Source: Watersipora subatra
Lineage: Eukaryota > Bryozoa > Gymnolaemata > Cheilostomatida > Watersiporidae
DNA length: 64,000 bases
Reading direction: 5' to 3'
Assembly: GCF_963576615.1 (NCBI RefSeq)
Contig: NC_088711.1
Location: forward strand, 21,546,182 to 21,610,181
Shown: one piece after another, positions 46,001 through 61,000 of the stretch
Layout: each line of letters opens with the position of its first letter
Numbering within the stretch: position 1 is the first letter of the stretch
Translations under genes and position numbers: made by a program
The notes under the pieces: generated by a model
Seen by the model: only the letters and a program-made list of their open reading frames with translations
What the model was told of the DNA's origin: nothing
The model's database searches: none

Positions 46001-49000
46001 CATTACAGCGTGAATTCAGATCGACAAATTAGCATAAAGTTAAAAAATTACCCGATATGGTGTGAAAGTCGCCAATAAATGTTTAGTAAGAATGTGCTCA
46101 TTTCCTTTGTGTGAGAAAGTTACACTGTAGCTGCACCATTCTGTTCATTTTTAACTTACAAGTTATTTCTGATGAACATAGCCCAGCCTTTGCAGGTGAG
46201 TCTCTTGAACAATGCAGGAACAAGACGATGCTTATTTTGCAGAGCTTACCTGTCGTGGAGACACTGTCTATAGCTTTTACGGTGATACCTGTCCTCTGGT
46301 GTGTGGAGGAAGGGAAACCGACAGATGCGAGGAGACAAACAGAGATGGCTGTGAATGTCAAGATGGCCTCTATAGAGATGGTAATACAGGATGTGTTGAG
46401 GCACAAGACTGTGGCTGCAAAGATCCTACGGATGGTTCTTATCATATGGTATGTAACATTAGCTCGGAGGTGGTCAAATTCATTCTACATTCAATTCAAA
46501 ACTTAATGATTCATGAGCAAGCCATAAATTTAACCTGTTTAAATACATTAATATTAATATAAAAAGTTAATAATAATATTAATAATATAATAATATTAAA
46601 TGTTTTAATATGATTGAATAGTAGGCAAGAAGCTAATTCGAAGCCACGAATTGTCATTAATGTCATTTGTAGCGATGCTTGATAAAACCTAATTATCAAA
46701 TTCCCTCAATAAAATTTGTAACGAAAGGAAAGCTCACTTTATCAATTAGTAACAATTTAAAAGATTTTCAGCGAACATCTATGTATATATTTTCTTTAAG
46801 GTTTACTAGTTTACGGATACATCTGTTTTGGCTGAAAACATTTGAAATTTGTGGCCACATGAATAATCAGCGATCAACTCAAATGCTCTAACGGAGCCCC
46901 AAAGAAAAGATCAAATTCATTCTACACTCAATTCACATCTTAATGATTCATGCTTAAGTCATACTATTGATAAATTTGTATCCAGTAGATGTTTGTTTTA
47001 TGCTACAGACCCGCCTTCAAGTAGTGTTAATCAGAACATTGGATATCACTCCGTTAATACTAAACAGCATTGATAAAACTCTTCACGAAGAGTAATTCAA
47101 TTTTGGAAATTCAGCAAAGCTTTGCATCTTGTATCCAAATTTAATTGTTCACACTGCTTGTAGTAAATATGAATCATACAGAAAACACATAATACGTTGA
47201 TTCTTTTGAACAGATTTTGTCTGAAAACCTTTGACATCTCTTGAATTTATAAACTTGAGTACTTAGCTAATACAATTAGTATAACACAGATTGGAGACAC
47301 GTGGCTTGACAGTACCTGCTCTACCAACTTTTCTTGTCCTGCTGGTGATCTACAGCAAAGTCAAGTAGTCTGCTCTGAATTTGCTTTCTGTGAAAATGCT
47401 GATGGGGTCTATCAGTGTACATGTAATACTGACTATGCCGGAGATGGATACACATGCTTGAGTGAGTATCAAAACTACATTACATGTTACCTATGTCACA
47501 CTTACACTGTTGAGAAGCTTTCAGTATCTAAAATGCTGTTAGGCAATGTTTTAGTAATTCATCAATTGTTCTGATAGCAATAGTTTTTAAGAGTAAGGAA
47601 ATAGATTTTTCTGCTGGTTTGTTGTTGTACACCTCAGTAGGTAATATAATTACCAGCTGATTGTGGCTAGTTATCGGAAGTGAAACATTTTTCAGCATTT
47701 GTGCTTGCTGCAATTAGGCAGATAGTATAAAACCCTGAGTGTCTGGTTTTAGTAAGCAGAAAGCATGGAGTTATCTTGCCATGCCCATTCATACTCTAAG
47801 TCTATAACTGCTTCTCGACTGGTTGTGAAAGCATATTAAAAGGTTACCAACATCACCACTTTTTCCCAGCGTTTAGTGCTTGTAGTCTTTACTATTCTGA
47901 TAAAAGGTATCTGTGATCTGGTACTCTTCGACTTAACAAAAGTTTAGATGGTTTTAATTTTTGTTAAAACTGGAAAAATCAACTCGGTCAGTTTTTAAAA
48001 TTATGTGGTAGTTTTAGAATATTTCATATGGCGATTTATGCGTGAATGCTTACCAACTTTTGTGTGTTGGTATGATCAACAGAAAGGGCTATGCCGGCTG
48101 CGTTCAAACAATACACCTACACAACATATAAGCATTTTGTTCGTCGGGCATTGTTGCCAGTGGTGTTTACTCCAGCCAGCAATTGTACTGCATTCTTTTA
48201 TTGATGCTCTAGAAAAAACTCCCTTTATTTGTCCTACCCATATAATGTGCCCACAGAGCTAGAAGTTATTGGTTGTTCTGATCAATGCTTGTTGCATAGC
48301 TATGCTCAGTGAACCTAGTGATTCGATGTGTTCATGGCCAGGCCAAGAAGACACGCCCAACGACAACATCTCACCTTATTGTCATGCTTCAATGAATTTT
48401 TAAAGCAGATATTTTTTTGTAAAGAATAAACTAATAAGGGATTAGTTTGAGTTTCTAAAAAAGTTTCATACTTTGATGCAAATGGCGTTAAATACATGAC
48501 GAAATGTAATGTTTGCATCTTATTTATTTGCGACAGTTTTTAGCAAACGGCTGTGTTTTCTCGCTACATTGTTTTTTGTCGTTCATCGTTTTGTCATTCA
48601 TGTTGTTCATATTGCTTTGCTATCACAAACCAACAAATTTCTCAACATTTAAATAAATTTATGGTTTATATGTAAGCCATGGAGTTAGAAATTTTCTCAA
48701 GAGAATTAATTAGCTTTGTATAGTTTGCATCGCATATTTAATAATGACAAATAAGTTCCTCGACTGCTTGTTTTATGACTATAACCACTTTTTAGGGCAG
48801 TGCCCAGTGGGACAGCAACCAACTGATGACCAGGAAATGTGTCGCGACTGTCCAGTCGGAACTTACCAGCCACTAGAAAATCAGCAAGCTTGCTTGCTTT
48901 GTCCAGAGGGCGAGGTCACTCCTGGATTAGGAGCGACCAGCGAAGATGACTGCTCAAGTTCGTGTTTATGATAAGGCTTGAAATTTTTTGCAAATCACGC

Positions 49001-52000
49001 TACATCACTTCAATTATTTAGGAAGCTGTGTTCAAGTTATAGGAGTGATGAATTTGTTCAGTTTATTCTTTTCGAATTATACCATGCTAACCTAATCGAT
49101 CACAAATATTCCTTCAAAGAAAAATTACTTTATCTATCACTATTCATGCAAATTATGACAATCTATACCATCTACATATAACACGAGTAGGTGGACTGCT
49201 CGTGTGGAAGCTAGATAGGCTATGTCATAGAGGGTGTCATGCAAAAAGAAAATATTTTTAGAATGCATGTAGGGCATGCTGACCATTTAGTAAATGCCAA
49301 ATCGACCATAGTCGGCTATTTTGGGTATGAGAATAAAGTTGGTGTGTAATTCATCCCACGGTTTTACTAATTTCCACGTGTGGTGTTTTGTTTTTAGTCG
49401 CAGTCAAGATGCATTATTTTGTAGCCTAAAGAAATAGAATAATAACGACACTACGTTGTTGCAATAGAAAACAAGCCGAGGCGTGTCGATCCGCCGTGCT
49501 TCACATTTACAATAAGAATAGTCCTATCTCACTCACACAGCTCTGCTAGCTGATATGTTCATGGGCGTTCCTTGTAACCATATTAATAGGAGAGTCTTTT
49601 TCCTTTGTGTACCATTAAATTGTGGGTGTAGTTGTTAGCCAGCATTGATACGCCAACATTCATTTAAAGAACTTATCGGTCAGTGCTAGAGTTTCGCTAA
49701 ATAACAGGGTTTAGGTTGTCATTTGTTTCGAATGTGTCATTGACTGGCTTTGTCCTCCTTCCACCATTCGCAACAAGATGCATTTGTTGCATTCATGCTA
49801 TAGCATTTAACTAAAACATTGTATTCTTCTTTTTTTCGTTTGTGAAGAAAAGTATTTAGTGTTCTGATATGTTTCAGATCTCTTAATCAAAATAGACACT
49901 TTATGTGATTTTGCAGCCATCCCAACTGGCCTGTCTTGTTTATCTAGCATGTTTTACCATCTTATTGTCTGCTTCCTTTCCTTTTTGCAGCCCTTCTGTT
50001 GGCTCCCGACACATTACTAGATCCTTCAGCATGCACCAGCGGGGTAGTTGATGTATCATTTGAAACAGTTGTCTCGGCGAGTGTACTTCCTGATGGACTA
50101 CCATATGGAGACAACTTCTATACAAAACTTTATGTAAGCTACTATATTTGCAGTGACCACTTTGTTGTTGAAAAAATTTAAAAATATCGATTTTTACAAT
50201 GGAAAACTAAAATTTAATTCATGCTTAAATCCATAGGGAAGAGGACAAGAAGAACATTCTCTAGTTACAAGGCGTTCAGCCTGTTAAGTATTGTCCGCTG
50301 CACTAAGAGAATAGGTAGTTATAATCATGTTGACTTGAAACAAATGTCGTCACACAGTCTGCTGTCACAAAAAAATCAATTTTACTATTACTGATTTAAA
50401 GGTGGTAACTAGGCACACCCTTCAGGGATGAGCAGCTCGTGACTAATTTAATTCAGTGTGACAAGTTCAACTATTGAGCTTCATGATTGGATCATATGAA
50501 CTTGTTCTAGGTCTATGAGGCTCTCTAGAAACCGGCCTTTCCTGTTTAAATGGTTTGTTCACACTTTTCATTACTTTTTGTAAAACTATATAATTAGGCG
50601 CCAAACTGAATTATCAACCAATATGTATGGTTGGAGGTGTCGTTTAGATTCGACAGATAATATTTTAGTAGCAAGACAATCTATCAGAACACAGTTTAAT
50701 CATTGTTTTGTTGTTAAATACTTACATTCACTTGTGACACCATTAAACCACTAAAAGCATCTCAATTTCAAAGCTTTACATCTGCAAATGGCACAGTTGG
50801 GGCTTTTTATAAATCTCCATTAATAGAACCAAAGAGCAAAGCCTTGAACTGATCTAATGAATACTATTGCGCATATCTTGACTTACCCTATAGTAATGTA
50901 ATCAGAATATGAGTGTGTCATTTTTGAATAGGTCTACTTCGGTGTTTGCTAGCTTTTGTGAATTTCGTGCAAAACTCCTCTTGACATGAAAAGCAAATGT
51001 GTGTGCTGTCTATTCACACGCAGTGTTAATTCCTGAATTGAAGACCCTTGTTTAGGTTGTCAGTAAATGCTAAACAGTAATTCTTTACAACTTATGCTAA
51101 CTATATAGTTTTAACTATATTTACTAATCTAAATATTTTTTAATATCACTTCTGCATTGCTACTTGCACTTTTTAGGCTTTAGCATGAACTCACGATAAT
51201 CATTAGCGGATAAAGATTCACTAATTCTTTTGTTTTAATATTGTAGAGATTTCTAAAGTAGTAGTTTTTTGGCACTACTACTAATGTAGTTAAAAATGCA
51301 TGGCTGAGAGTTATGGTTTAGTTAGCCAAGGTGGTTTACATCTAGTGATGCACGGTTTTAGCTAGAAATATCTAATGCTAATTTGTAATATACATTCTAT
51401 TTAGTACCAAGCTCGCCGACCAGTGACTACGCGATCAACCTAGTCATTCTATAGAGATAGGCTTTCATAACAGCGTTCTGTTTCGAGATAAAATATTTAG
51501 CGTATGAAGGTATTGAGTTTCTCTGAATATATCTCGTTGCACAATAAAAGAATTTTCTTAGCGCTTGAACAGATTATATCTGACGTGATAACGAAGCACG
51601 CTAGACTTGTTTATCTATTTGCTTCAGCTGGTATTCATAATGGTCGATGTCTCAAACATTCCGCAGATCTTCATAGGAAAAGAATTATGTCCTCATACAA
51701 AAAAGCTTCCTCCAATGATTTTGTATATTACAAATGACTAATTGCATTAGTACTGTCCATAGAACTGTGTCATCTTTAGGTACATAAGTCTACTCTGGTA
51801 CTACTCCAAAGACCTCCCTGGCGTTAGCAGACAAAAATTTTAGGCAAGCTTGTAGTAGAATAAATAGTTTTATAGATATAGGTATGCTTTATTAAACTGA
51901 CTATGTAATGCCATAGCTGTTACAGCTTGTCCTGTGTAAGCTGAGATTAAGGCTCAGTTGAGATGTTACTAACTTTTTAGTTTTTCCCTAAAGGCTGGTT

Positions 52001-55000
52001 CACACTATATCGCCGTTTCTCGGCGTTGTCATTGGTCGTCGCTGATGTGAACCGTAAATTGATGTCATCGACGAAGCATCGCTGACTCGTCAGGAAAGTT
52101 TGCGGCTGTCAAACTTTCTCGATGCTTCCCCGAGCAACGACGACCGCTTTTCAAATGTGAGCCATTTCAGCGATAGTAATTCATGGTCGTGGATAGCGTG
52201 ATCTATTCATATCCGTTTATGAAAGTTGCTGCGGGACTAGTTTTTGATTCCCGCATGCGAAAACAAAGAAGTTTCTTCGCGAAAATTTAAAAAGACAAAT
52301 GTCACGGAGTGTTTCCTGATGTAAACGCGGATGGGTTTGGGATAGTGCGAACATGGTTATCAACGATGATCGCCGAAGTATTGTGGCATCAACGCCGAAT
52401 TACGGCGATATAGTGTGAACCATTTTTTAGCAAGCTGTTCAGCGGCAGCGAACACGAGGCTGGCTAAACCTTGTATACCAAAGATTGCTGACCACCAAAA
52501 CAATTGAATAGGGCATACAACATGTTTACTTAATTTTACATGTGTTATAAACAACTACATGTGCCAATTAGAAGGAAGCAAATGAAAATAAATACAGTAA
52601 AAGTAATTGTAATTGTTCAGCTCTCAACTATTGTGCATGTGTGTGTACGTGTACTTGTACGTACGGGTATGTATATGTGTGTGTATGTGGATGCATGTGA
52701 GTATTTGACTAGATGTATACCTGATGTTTACATGTGTGTATACACAAGAGTTCTTAGTGATGAAGATGCCATGACGCAAATCCACTGACCTCAAATGTCA
52801 TAGCACAGCTACACGTCTTTTTAAAACTCTGAAAGCTTTTCTATTGTGCTTATGACTAGCATCATATTTGTATGGTGACCAATTCTATGCACAATAGCAT
52901 TCCAATGAGTGCAATCATCAACAAAAGCCCTTTTACTTCCGAGGCAGAATCATTATATTAACTCATATGTTAAAAAGAAGTAGATGCTACGCCGGAGATT
53001 TATTCTTATAACAACTGGTTGCTAGCAACAGTTTAAAGTCAAGGAGACAAAGTTAGGGAGAATCTTTTATCAGAATATATGACAGGTGGAGACAATATCT
53101 CCGTCGAGCAGAAGTGTTCAACTCCGGACAATCATGTTGCTGTTACGTTAACAATATGAATTCTTCTCTTTTCTGTTCATTTTGGGCTGTTACGTAATGG
53201 ATATTGCATTTAACAAAAATAATAAGTAATCATTTAACAGAATAAATAAAAACAAATAGATTTAGCTTCTAGTTTGTCTAATACAAGGTAAAATAATTAT
53301 TCTGTTGACCAACATATTTGCACCATTTGAAGGTTGGAAATGCATAGTATTAGGGTAGAGTTTTGTAAACCACTAGCATTGTATCGTTTCAGACATCGAC
53401 CAATGGAATTATAACGTTTGGTACACCAGTTGTCGGAAAGTTTCCAAGCAATATTGAGACAACAACAACTCCAATTTCCGCACCTTTTTGGTTTCCACAA
53501 GATTTCCGTGGTAACTATGCCGGGTAAGGTCACACTCCAAGATGACATGGCTTCTAAGTACTGTTTGAGTCATTTTAGTTGAATAATTCTCAATAATGTT
53601 CTTTCAAATCATTTTTTTCAATTCAATTGAAAATTTAATTTTAACGAAAGTCACAATTTTTTATATCAATTTCTTTCTGTAGATAGTAAACAAATTAGTT
53701 TCCTTGTATTATTAGTAGGAGTTAACGCAAATTTTGATCAAGGTATAAAACTGATCTATATCTGTTGGCGGTCTTTATTTATAGAGTATAATATAGTATG
53801 TATATATATTATTTTTAATATTTGTAAAAGAGAGAAACAGAAAAGCGTACGCAAAAAAGTATGTTGCCATGCTTCAACTAAACTACCATTTTTCTGTGTA
53901 CTCTTAATTCAAATTTCAAAATCTCTGGCTTTGCAGAACAATGCTGTGTCGGAGTTCATTCAGTCTCTTAGACACTGATTCTGACAAGGCAGATGAGAGT
54001 CGTAGTGTCCTGTCAGTCATAAAACTCATGCTTAGTGCTTCAGAGCTACTCACAGGACTGGATTTCATGCCTGTCTACGGATTTGTGGCTACATGGCATC
54101 GAAGTGTACCGTTTCCACACCAATGGTACTCACCGGATGGCCCATTTGCAGAGGTTTGTGTCACTTTCGTATGCCAAAGCCTGCGTTTTTAGCTCACAAA
54201 TTCTTTTCAATTGCAGATACCAGCATGTACTATAGTCATAAAATTGATTGAAACATATCTTGTAGTGCTGATGGTATGTCAATCACGCTTCATATATATA
54301 GCCTTTTTGGAGTGTAGTACATCTTAAGCCTAGACAGTCTGCCAATGTTTCTAGTTGATGATTCATTGTGTGCTCATGATCAAATTATGTTTAGCGAAGG
54401 CTGTACCCGATTATTTTACACTAAGAACTTTTGAAACGCAATATTTGGTGTACAGTTCAATTCATCCTATGTCATTTGTTTTAGCTAAAACTATTCACTT
54501 ACACGCCCGATAAGCTATGTGTTTTCTGCGTCATAGTTATCATCAATTGTGACGTTACAGTTCACAACATATCAGGCAGTGGTAGTAACCGACGGACTCT
54601 CTACCTTTCTCATGCATGTCTACCCAGCGGGAGAAGATTTTACCCAGCTTAGACCTGATAACATTGTACGACAGATCGGCATGGGCTACAACAACCTCGA
54701 CACTGATTTCAGCATTTACCTTTCTGGCACAAGTCAAATAGCTGCCCTATCGATGGAACCATCTAATACAAGTAAGTCTGTTTATTTGCAATATTCTTGG
54801 CGTAGATGCCGTCTCATGAGTCTTCTGTGTTAAAGGTTTCTCAAAGAAACTCTCTTGCGATGATTTAGTGTTTATTTTGGCTACTAGCAATAACCTTGAT
54901 CATAAACCTAGTTTTTACCTATTCATACAGGGAAGCTAGTCTACAGAGCAGCTACTACTGTAGCTGCTCTGTTGGATAGTGTAGAAAAACAAGGTTTATG

Positions 55001-58000
55001 ATCTTACAGGTTACATCTTACATGCTAGTAGGCTAAACATACATACCGATGTCTTTTTTACAACGCTTTATAGACACTTGTTTTTTATGCAATAATATTG
55101 ATGTCTATGTATTCATGTCTATGTATTCATGTCTATGTATTCATGTCTATGTATTGGTCAAAAGAATGCACATAGAAGCATATGTTGAGCACAGATGCCA
55201 AATTTTGCGTGTGCGGCCATGCTCCTATCTGCTCGCACAGAAAGAATACATGCTGATTTTTATTACCTATTTTGTTCAGAGTATATTTTGGCCTTTTGTA
55301 CTATACAGTGAACAAAGCAAGTTTTATTTTGTAAATTTAATCGATTGATCCCTGATGCAGATGTTACTGGACGATGGGTATTCAGAGTCGCAGAACCAAA
55401 GGCTTTCAATCCCTTCGCAGCTGCTTGTCTTGAATGGTCAACATTTACCCCGGTGATCCCTTTTCCATTTTCCATTTTGTTCTTCCAACCATGTCCATGC
55501 AATCTCTTCTTCGCCTTCATTGATAGAAGATATTTCTTCACTTCAACTTTTGGCTGCGCATCAACTTTGGTCCAACGATGGGGATTTTATCAGGTAAATA
55601 TTAACCTACTGCTCTCATTATATTCTGAAGTATTACGAAAACATGCCGAATGATTGTGTGTGCGTGCTATAAATTACAGTGATTTGAGTGTAGAGGTTGG
55701 AGTAAGCTAGCCTAAAAAGCTTGCAGCTGCCTTACCATGACCACTATGAAGTACAGCAGAGGCAAAACATGCTCGTGGTACCTTTTTCTTTAGCGTACCT
55801 ATGTACGTCTTTGTTTCAAAGCTTGCCATAAGCTTGTAGTAAGTATAATTTGAGAAAATTTATTTTTTTGATATAGTTATAATTTTATTTCATTTTTTTA
55901 AAGGATTTTTCATTGACAGTTCTTCTGGTCAATCATAATAGATGAAAAAACTTGGAAAAATATCAAACTTGGCTGACTACATATATATTCTGTTGTCAAT
56001 GACTCCAAGGTCTGGCATTTTTCAACTATTGCAGATTTGAGAAATATTTCTTTTCTTTTTATTTTGCCACAAGCTCTCTCAAGAACCACACGTTTTTGTT
56101 TGTAAAATCACCTTTTATTCTCTTTCTGTTATAGTTGTTCACTTGTAGAGCAACTCTACACAAATTGCTTGGCTGTTATTTATATTGTTAAGTATATATC
56201 CTTTCAATTATGACTTGCACCAACTTATGAATATTTTATGCGTAGATGTGTTGCTATGACCTGAACACATGGCAGCTGATAACCCATCCTTCTTATGCCG
56301 GTTATCCCACACAACATCTTAAAGATTTAGAGCCTGCGCTATTTGCAAGTAATGATCAACGTCATTTTGAAAACTGCTGTCTATATTCCGAGCATTGCGA
56401 CATCTACAGGGAGCGCCGACCTGTTCCAACATGTTTCAACTATTTTCGACCCTGGATAGGTAAGCATATAGTCCTCTATATCCATTAGTTGAACATTTTA
56501 CATCTATACGCAATCATATCTTGTTCTGTAGCCACAATATTATGACACTGACGGATGAAGTTCAATGTTGTTGTTAAAATCATAACTAGTGTGAGACAGT
56601 TTTTAACAGGCGTAGATTTTAGTGCTAGAATGTAGGCAATGGTTATTAAATTGATAGCATCTCATCATCCTATTTTGACTCAACATTAAGGATCTCAGCT
56701 CAAACATGGCATCAAACTGTACATGAAGAACCTAGATCTTATTTATAACCTTATTGTCATTTTTTAACATGTTACCTACATGCTGCGGAGAAAACTTGAA
56801 TCTCATGTTCAATTTACCATTTTGGTATTTCAGGCTGCCTTAAAGGCTCTGCATCCTTCTGCCGAACACTAAAAATGATTTAGAGTTTTTTTTTTCATTT
56901 TCACTCTTCTCAATGTTTTAGAAAACCAGAGAATTTAGAGCCTTTTTTTCAAGTGACGAGAACTTAAGCGACTAGCTGAGGAATATTTGCGTGCTAATGA
57001 CTTCGCTGTCAGGCTGCATTACCTGCATAATTAATGTTTAAAATTAACAGCCTAAGAGCATCAAGGTTGATTTCACTAATCACAACTTACTTTTACATAA
57101 ATATTCATTATTATTTATTTGGTTGTACATAGCTAATAAGACAGGCTGTAGTCTGACAACTGAAATGTTCTGTTTCTGAAAATCTTGTTCTGTGAAGGAG
57201 ATTAATGCACCTGTGACTTTTGCAATTATTGCAGAAACCTTTTCATCATTGTGCTAAACCAGGTAAAACGCTTTGTAGCCATGGGCTTTGGAGATCCTCA
57301 TATTTTCACTTTGGACGGATTTGACTACACTTACAATCCAGTTGGAGAGTTTTGGCTGATAAACTCTACAGAATTCAAGCTGCAGGCAAGGATGATGCAG
57401 ACTTTAGATGAATCTGGAGAATTGATTCAAGCGACACAGTTTCAAGCTGTGGCTATGCAGAGCGAGACACCTGATGAACTTAGTGATAGAATTCATGTCG
57501 AGCTCAACAACAACCGAACTGGTGAGGCGAAGTTTGTCCTTTCTGTTATGTATTACTGGCAAGGTTGTTCAGTTTTGTTTCATCTGATAAATGCTACAAA
57601 ACAAGAAACTTGAAAAAAAAACTTGAATATGTAAATTTGTGTAGCCATCATTTAAGACTACTATCAGCAACAAGTAGACCTTCAAGCCTTGCATACTGAA
57701 GTTTCATTTGATCCGCTGACTATTACTTTTAGGACTGTGATATTCTTTCCCATCTTGGAAGTTTTTCAAACTATCATATAACAGTGCAGACCAGAAACTA
57801 TTGTATAACAGTGCAGACCAGAAACTATCGTATAACAGTGTAGACCAAAAACTATCATACGTATAACAGTGCAGACCAGTAACTATCATATAACAGTGCA
57901 GACCAGAAACTATCATATAATAGTGCAGACCAGAAAGATTATGAACGAAGTGACCGACTAAATAGAAAAACTTTGGTTTCTAGAAACTTCTGGTTTCTAG

Positions 58001-61000
58001 AACATTCTGGTTTCTAGAACATTCTGGTTTCTAGAACATTCTGGTTTCTAGAACATTCTGGTTTCTAGAACATTCTGGTTTCTAGAACATTCTGGTTTCT
58101 AGAACAAAGTAATTTTATATTTGACGCAAGATTAAAATCTTCTCACAAAAGTTTCAACAAATCTTCAAGTATCAGTAACTCTTTGAATAGATATGCTAGA
58201 TGTCTTACACGCCCCAGTACAAAGGAAGCATTTTTAAAACTTTCAATGTCTAGTAGAGAGCTTTTGTGGACCAGAATTAGTCATGACACTAAGGTTACCC
58301 TAAGTCAGGCAATGTTTCAACTAATAATGCAATTTAGTTTTCATGTTAAACTCTTTTTGATTTGTTGGTATTTGAATGGGTTTTTTGCAATAGCTATTTT
58401 TAACGTGTCTTTATAATGATTAAAGAGTTTTCAATGTGAGCATCATAATTCTTTTTTTACTTTTTCTGGTAAAAACCATAAAATCCTTTGAATTAGACCG
58501 TCTAGCTCATTTTTTCAGCTCCCTTCGGACTCAAAGTAGACTATATAGAATTGTCATTAAACTACCCCTGCTCTGTGCTTTTTGGTTGTGACAAATAATT
58601 TTTTTTGCATTGACAATGTTATGCAGATTGATTTAACAGGAGCAATTTTATGCCATTTAGAAAGCATTCTCAAATATAACAGGCTCCCAAGATGAGCATG
58701 CCGTCATTATGTATAGTCATAAGCTCAAAAAAGCTATCATTATTCTTTTGCATTTGTATTACATCCAAAATGCAGAATGTTGGGCCAATTTGATGAACAC
58801 TTTGCTCCGGATTGGTAGAGCTATAAAAATGTTCAGCGCAAAATCCTACTCCTACTAACAGAAAAGTCAGCCTCCTCTGAATGGATGCCTAAAAATATTT
58901 TGCCTTGTCTACAGATGTTAACAATCTTGTGTTTTGTTTTTGAAAAGAAGCAGTTTTACACATAATTCAACAACTTTGGGATGCCATTTCTCTGTATCGC
59001 TGCATGCAAACCTCCCTGTAAACTCAGAATTCCATCATTAAACATGCTGAGTCGAACATCTCCTTTTTTTGACATTTGCACAGCAAATAGTAGGATGAAG
59101 ATGTTGAAGCATTATCGGGAAAGATAACATGGCTCCTTGCTCTTTAACAGTTTTTATTATTTCATAGACAGGTCGTAAACGCAATATATATTGTACTATT
59201 AGAAGGCATACTATAGGATTGTATATCTGCATATACAATAACTATTATTTCTTGTTAAAATAGCCAAAGTGCTTTTATTGTATTTTAGACTTTATCGTAT
59301 ACCAAAATGAGATCTCTCTCACACCATCGCTTGATGAGACAGTGTCCAATGCTACTATTAAGTTCAACGGGGGCATCATCAGAAAGGAAAATGGTTCAAT
59401 CAGTGTAGTTTTCAATACCGGTATGGTAACTTTGCAATCTTTCTATCGCAAACCTTTTTGTAATTGATTTTTCGCTATTCTGTGTTTATGTCCTTTTGTT
59501 CCCTTTAGTTGGATGTATTTTATATTTTCCTTTTTGCTACTTTTGTGTCCGCATCTGTATTTCAAGTTCATGGGAACTTATCTAGTTATCATTAATACAT
59601 CAGAAACTATTACCAATTGGTTTAATATTTTAAATGATGAATTGTTGTAGTTGTTATTTAGCAAAAGCAACATATTTTACATTAATTCGTGTTCCAGAAA
59701 TGCGCGTTCAAATATGTTAATGTAAGAGCTAGTTAGTCTTTATTGTGTTTTAATAATAAGTGCTTAAAGTTGAAAATTCGTTGTTGTGAGCCGATAATTT
59801 TACTCCAGAAAAAATTTTAACAAATTTTCTTAGTATCAAACGCGCATACTTGCTTCCTTACTTTATTTATACTGCTATGGTTGCTCAAACCTGTGCAATA
59901 ATTTGTTTGTCATCTAAAACAGGTTATTCTGTTATGAACAGACTATTTAATAGCAAGCTGCTGCGTCATCATTTGACATTATATTTTTGTTCGTCCATGC
60001 TACAGGTTACTCCTTCACATTCTCTATAAGCCTGACTACACTGAATATCGAGTCACTAGTACCTGATTCAGCCAATGGAACGACAAATGGATTGCTTGGA
60101 ATCTTTGATGGTGACCAATCCAACGATATTACCAATGCCAATGGTACCATAGTCTGTGCTCCTAATGAATGTACTGCGCAGGTCATACATGAACAGTTTG
60201 GAGAATCATGTGAGTGCTCACTCAGGCTATTTTGCTAATTCAGTAAATATTGACTTCTTTCTATGTGCTTATTGACTCATGAGCAAAGGTGTATCAACTA
60301 ACTGTCTACACTAAATCGACTCAACCTAGTTTGAATAACGCTATTAGCTGCATAATTTTACGAAATGGGTTTGTTTCAACTACAGTATGTCACTAAATTA
60401 TCTTCAATATCATAATCAATTACTATGTATTGTTAAGAACATAACATTAATTTTACTAAAAAAAAACTGCAATATATTTTATGTATATTTGAGTTTTATT
60501 TTATTATATACCTCATAGTTTATATTACTCATATTTTTATCAAAATTGTTTTTAAACATAGGCTACTCTACTTAAGATCAATTGCTTATAGTAAATAGAG
60601 CTGGAGTTCCATGATGAGAGCAAGTTCAATAAAATTGTTGAGCAGATAGAGGATTTAGCAGAATTTGAAAAGCTCTAGAATTAACAATTAGAATAACATT
60701 GTTGCGATATAAAAACGGTAAATATGAATTTCAAAGTTTTATCCATGACTAGAAAACTTGTCAACGGTGCATTAAATTTTGTCATTTGGTGTCATTTTCA
60801 TTCATCTGGTTTAAAGGTAGTTACACAACATAAAGTAATGTCAATCAAATGCTTTATTGATTTGTTTCACTATCACTCTATATCTGCAGGGAGGATAACT
60901 CAAGAGGAGTCAATATTCTGGTATCGAGGCAAAGGTTGGAATACAGAAACCTATACAAATAGAAACTTTCAGCCGATCTATTTGAACCAAGACGAAGTTG

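Noticed and set aside
46111..46506. 131-codon open frame overlapping gene B exon 7
   Set aside because: It is another frame over the TIL exon; only the frame with the TIL cysteine pattern joins exons 6 and 8 in phase.
57704..57916. 70-codon minus-strand open frame with a repeating peptide
   Set aside because: Entirely a translation of the 27-bp minisatellite.
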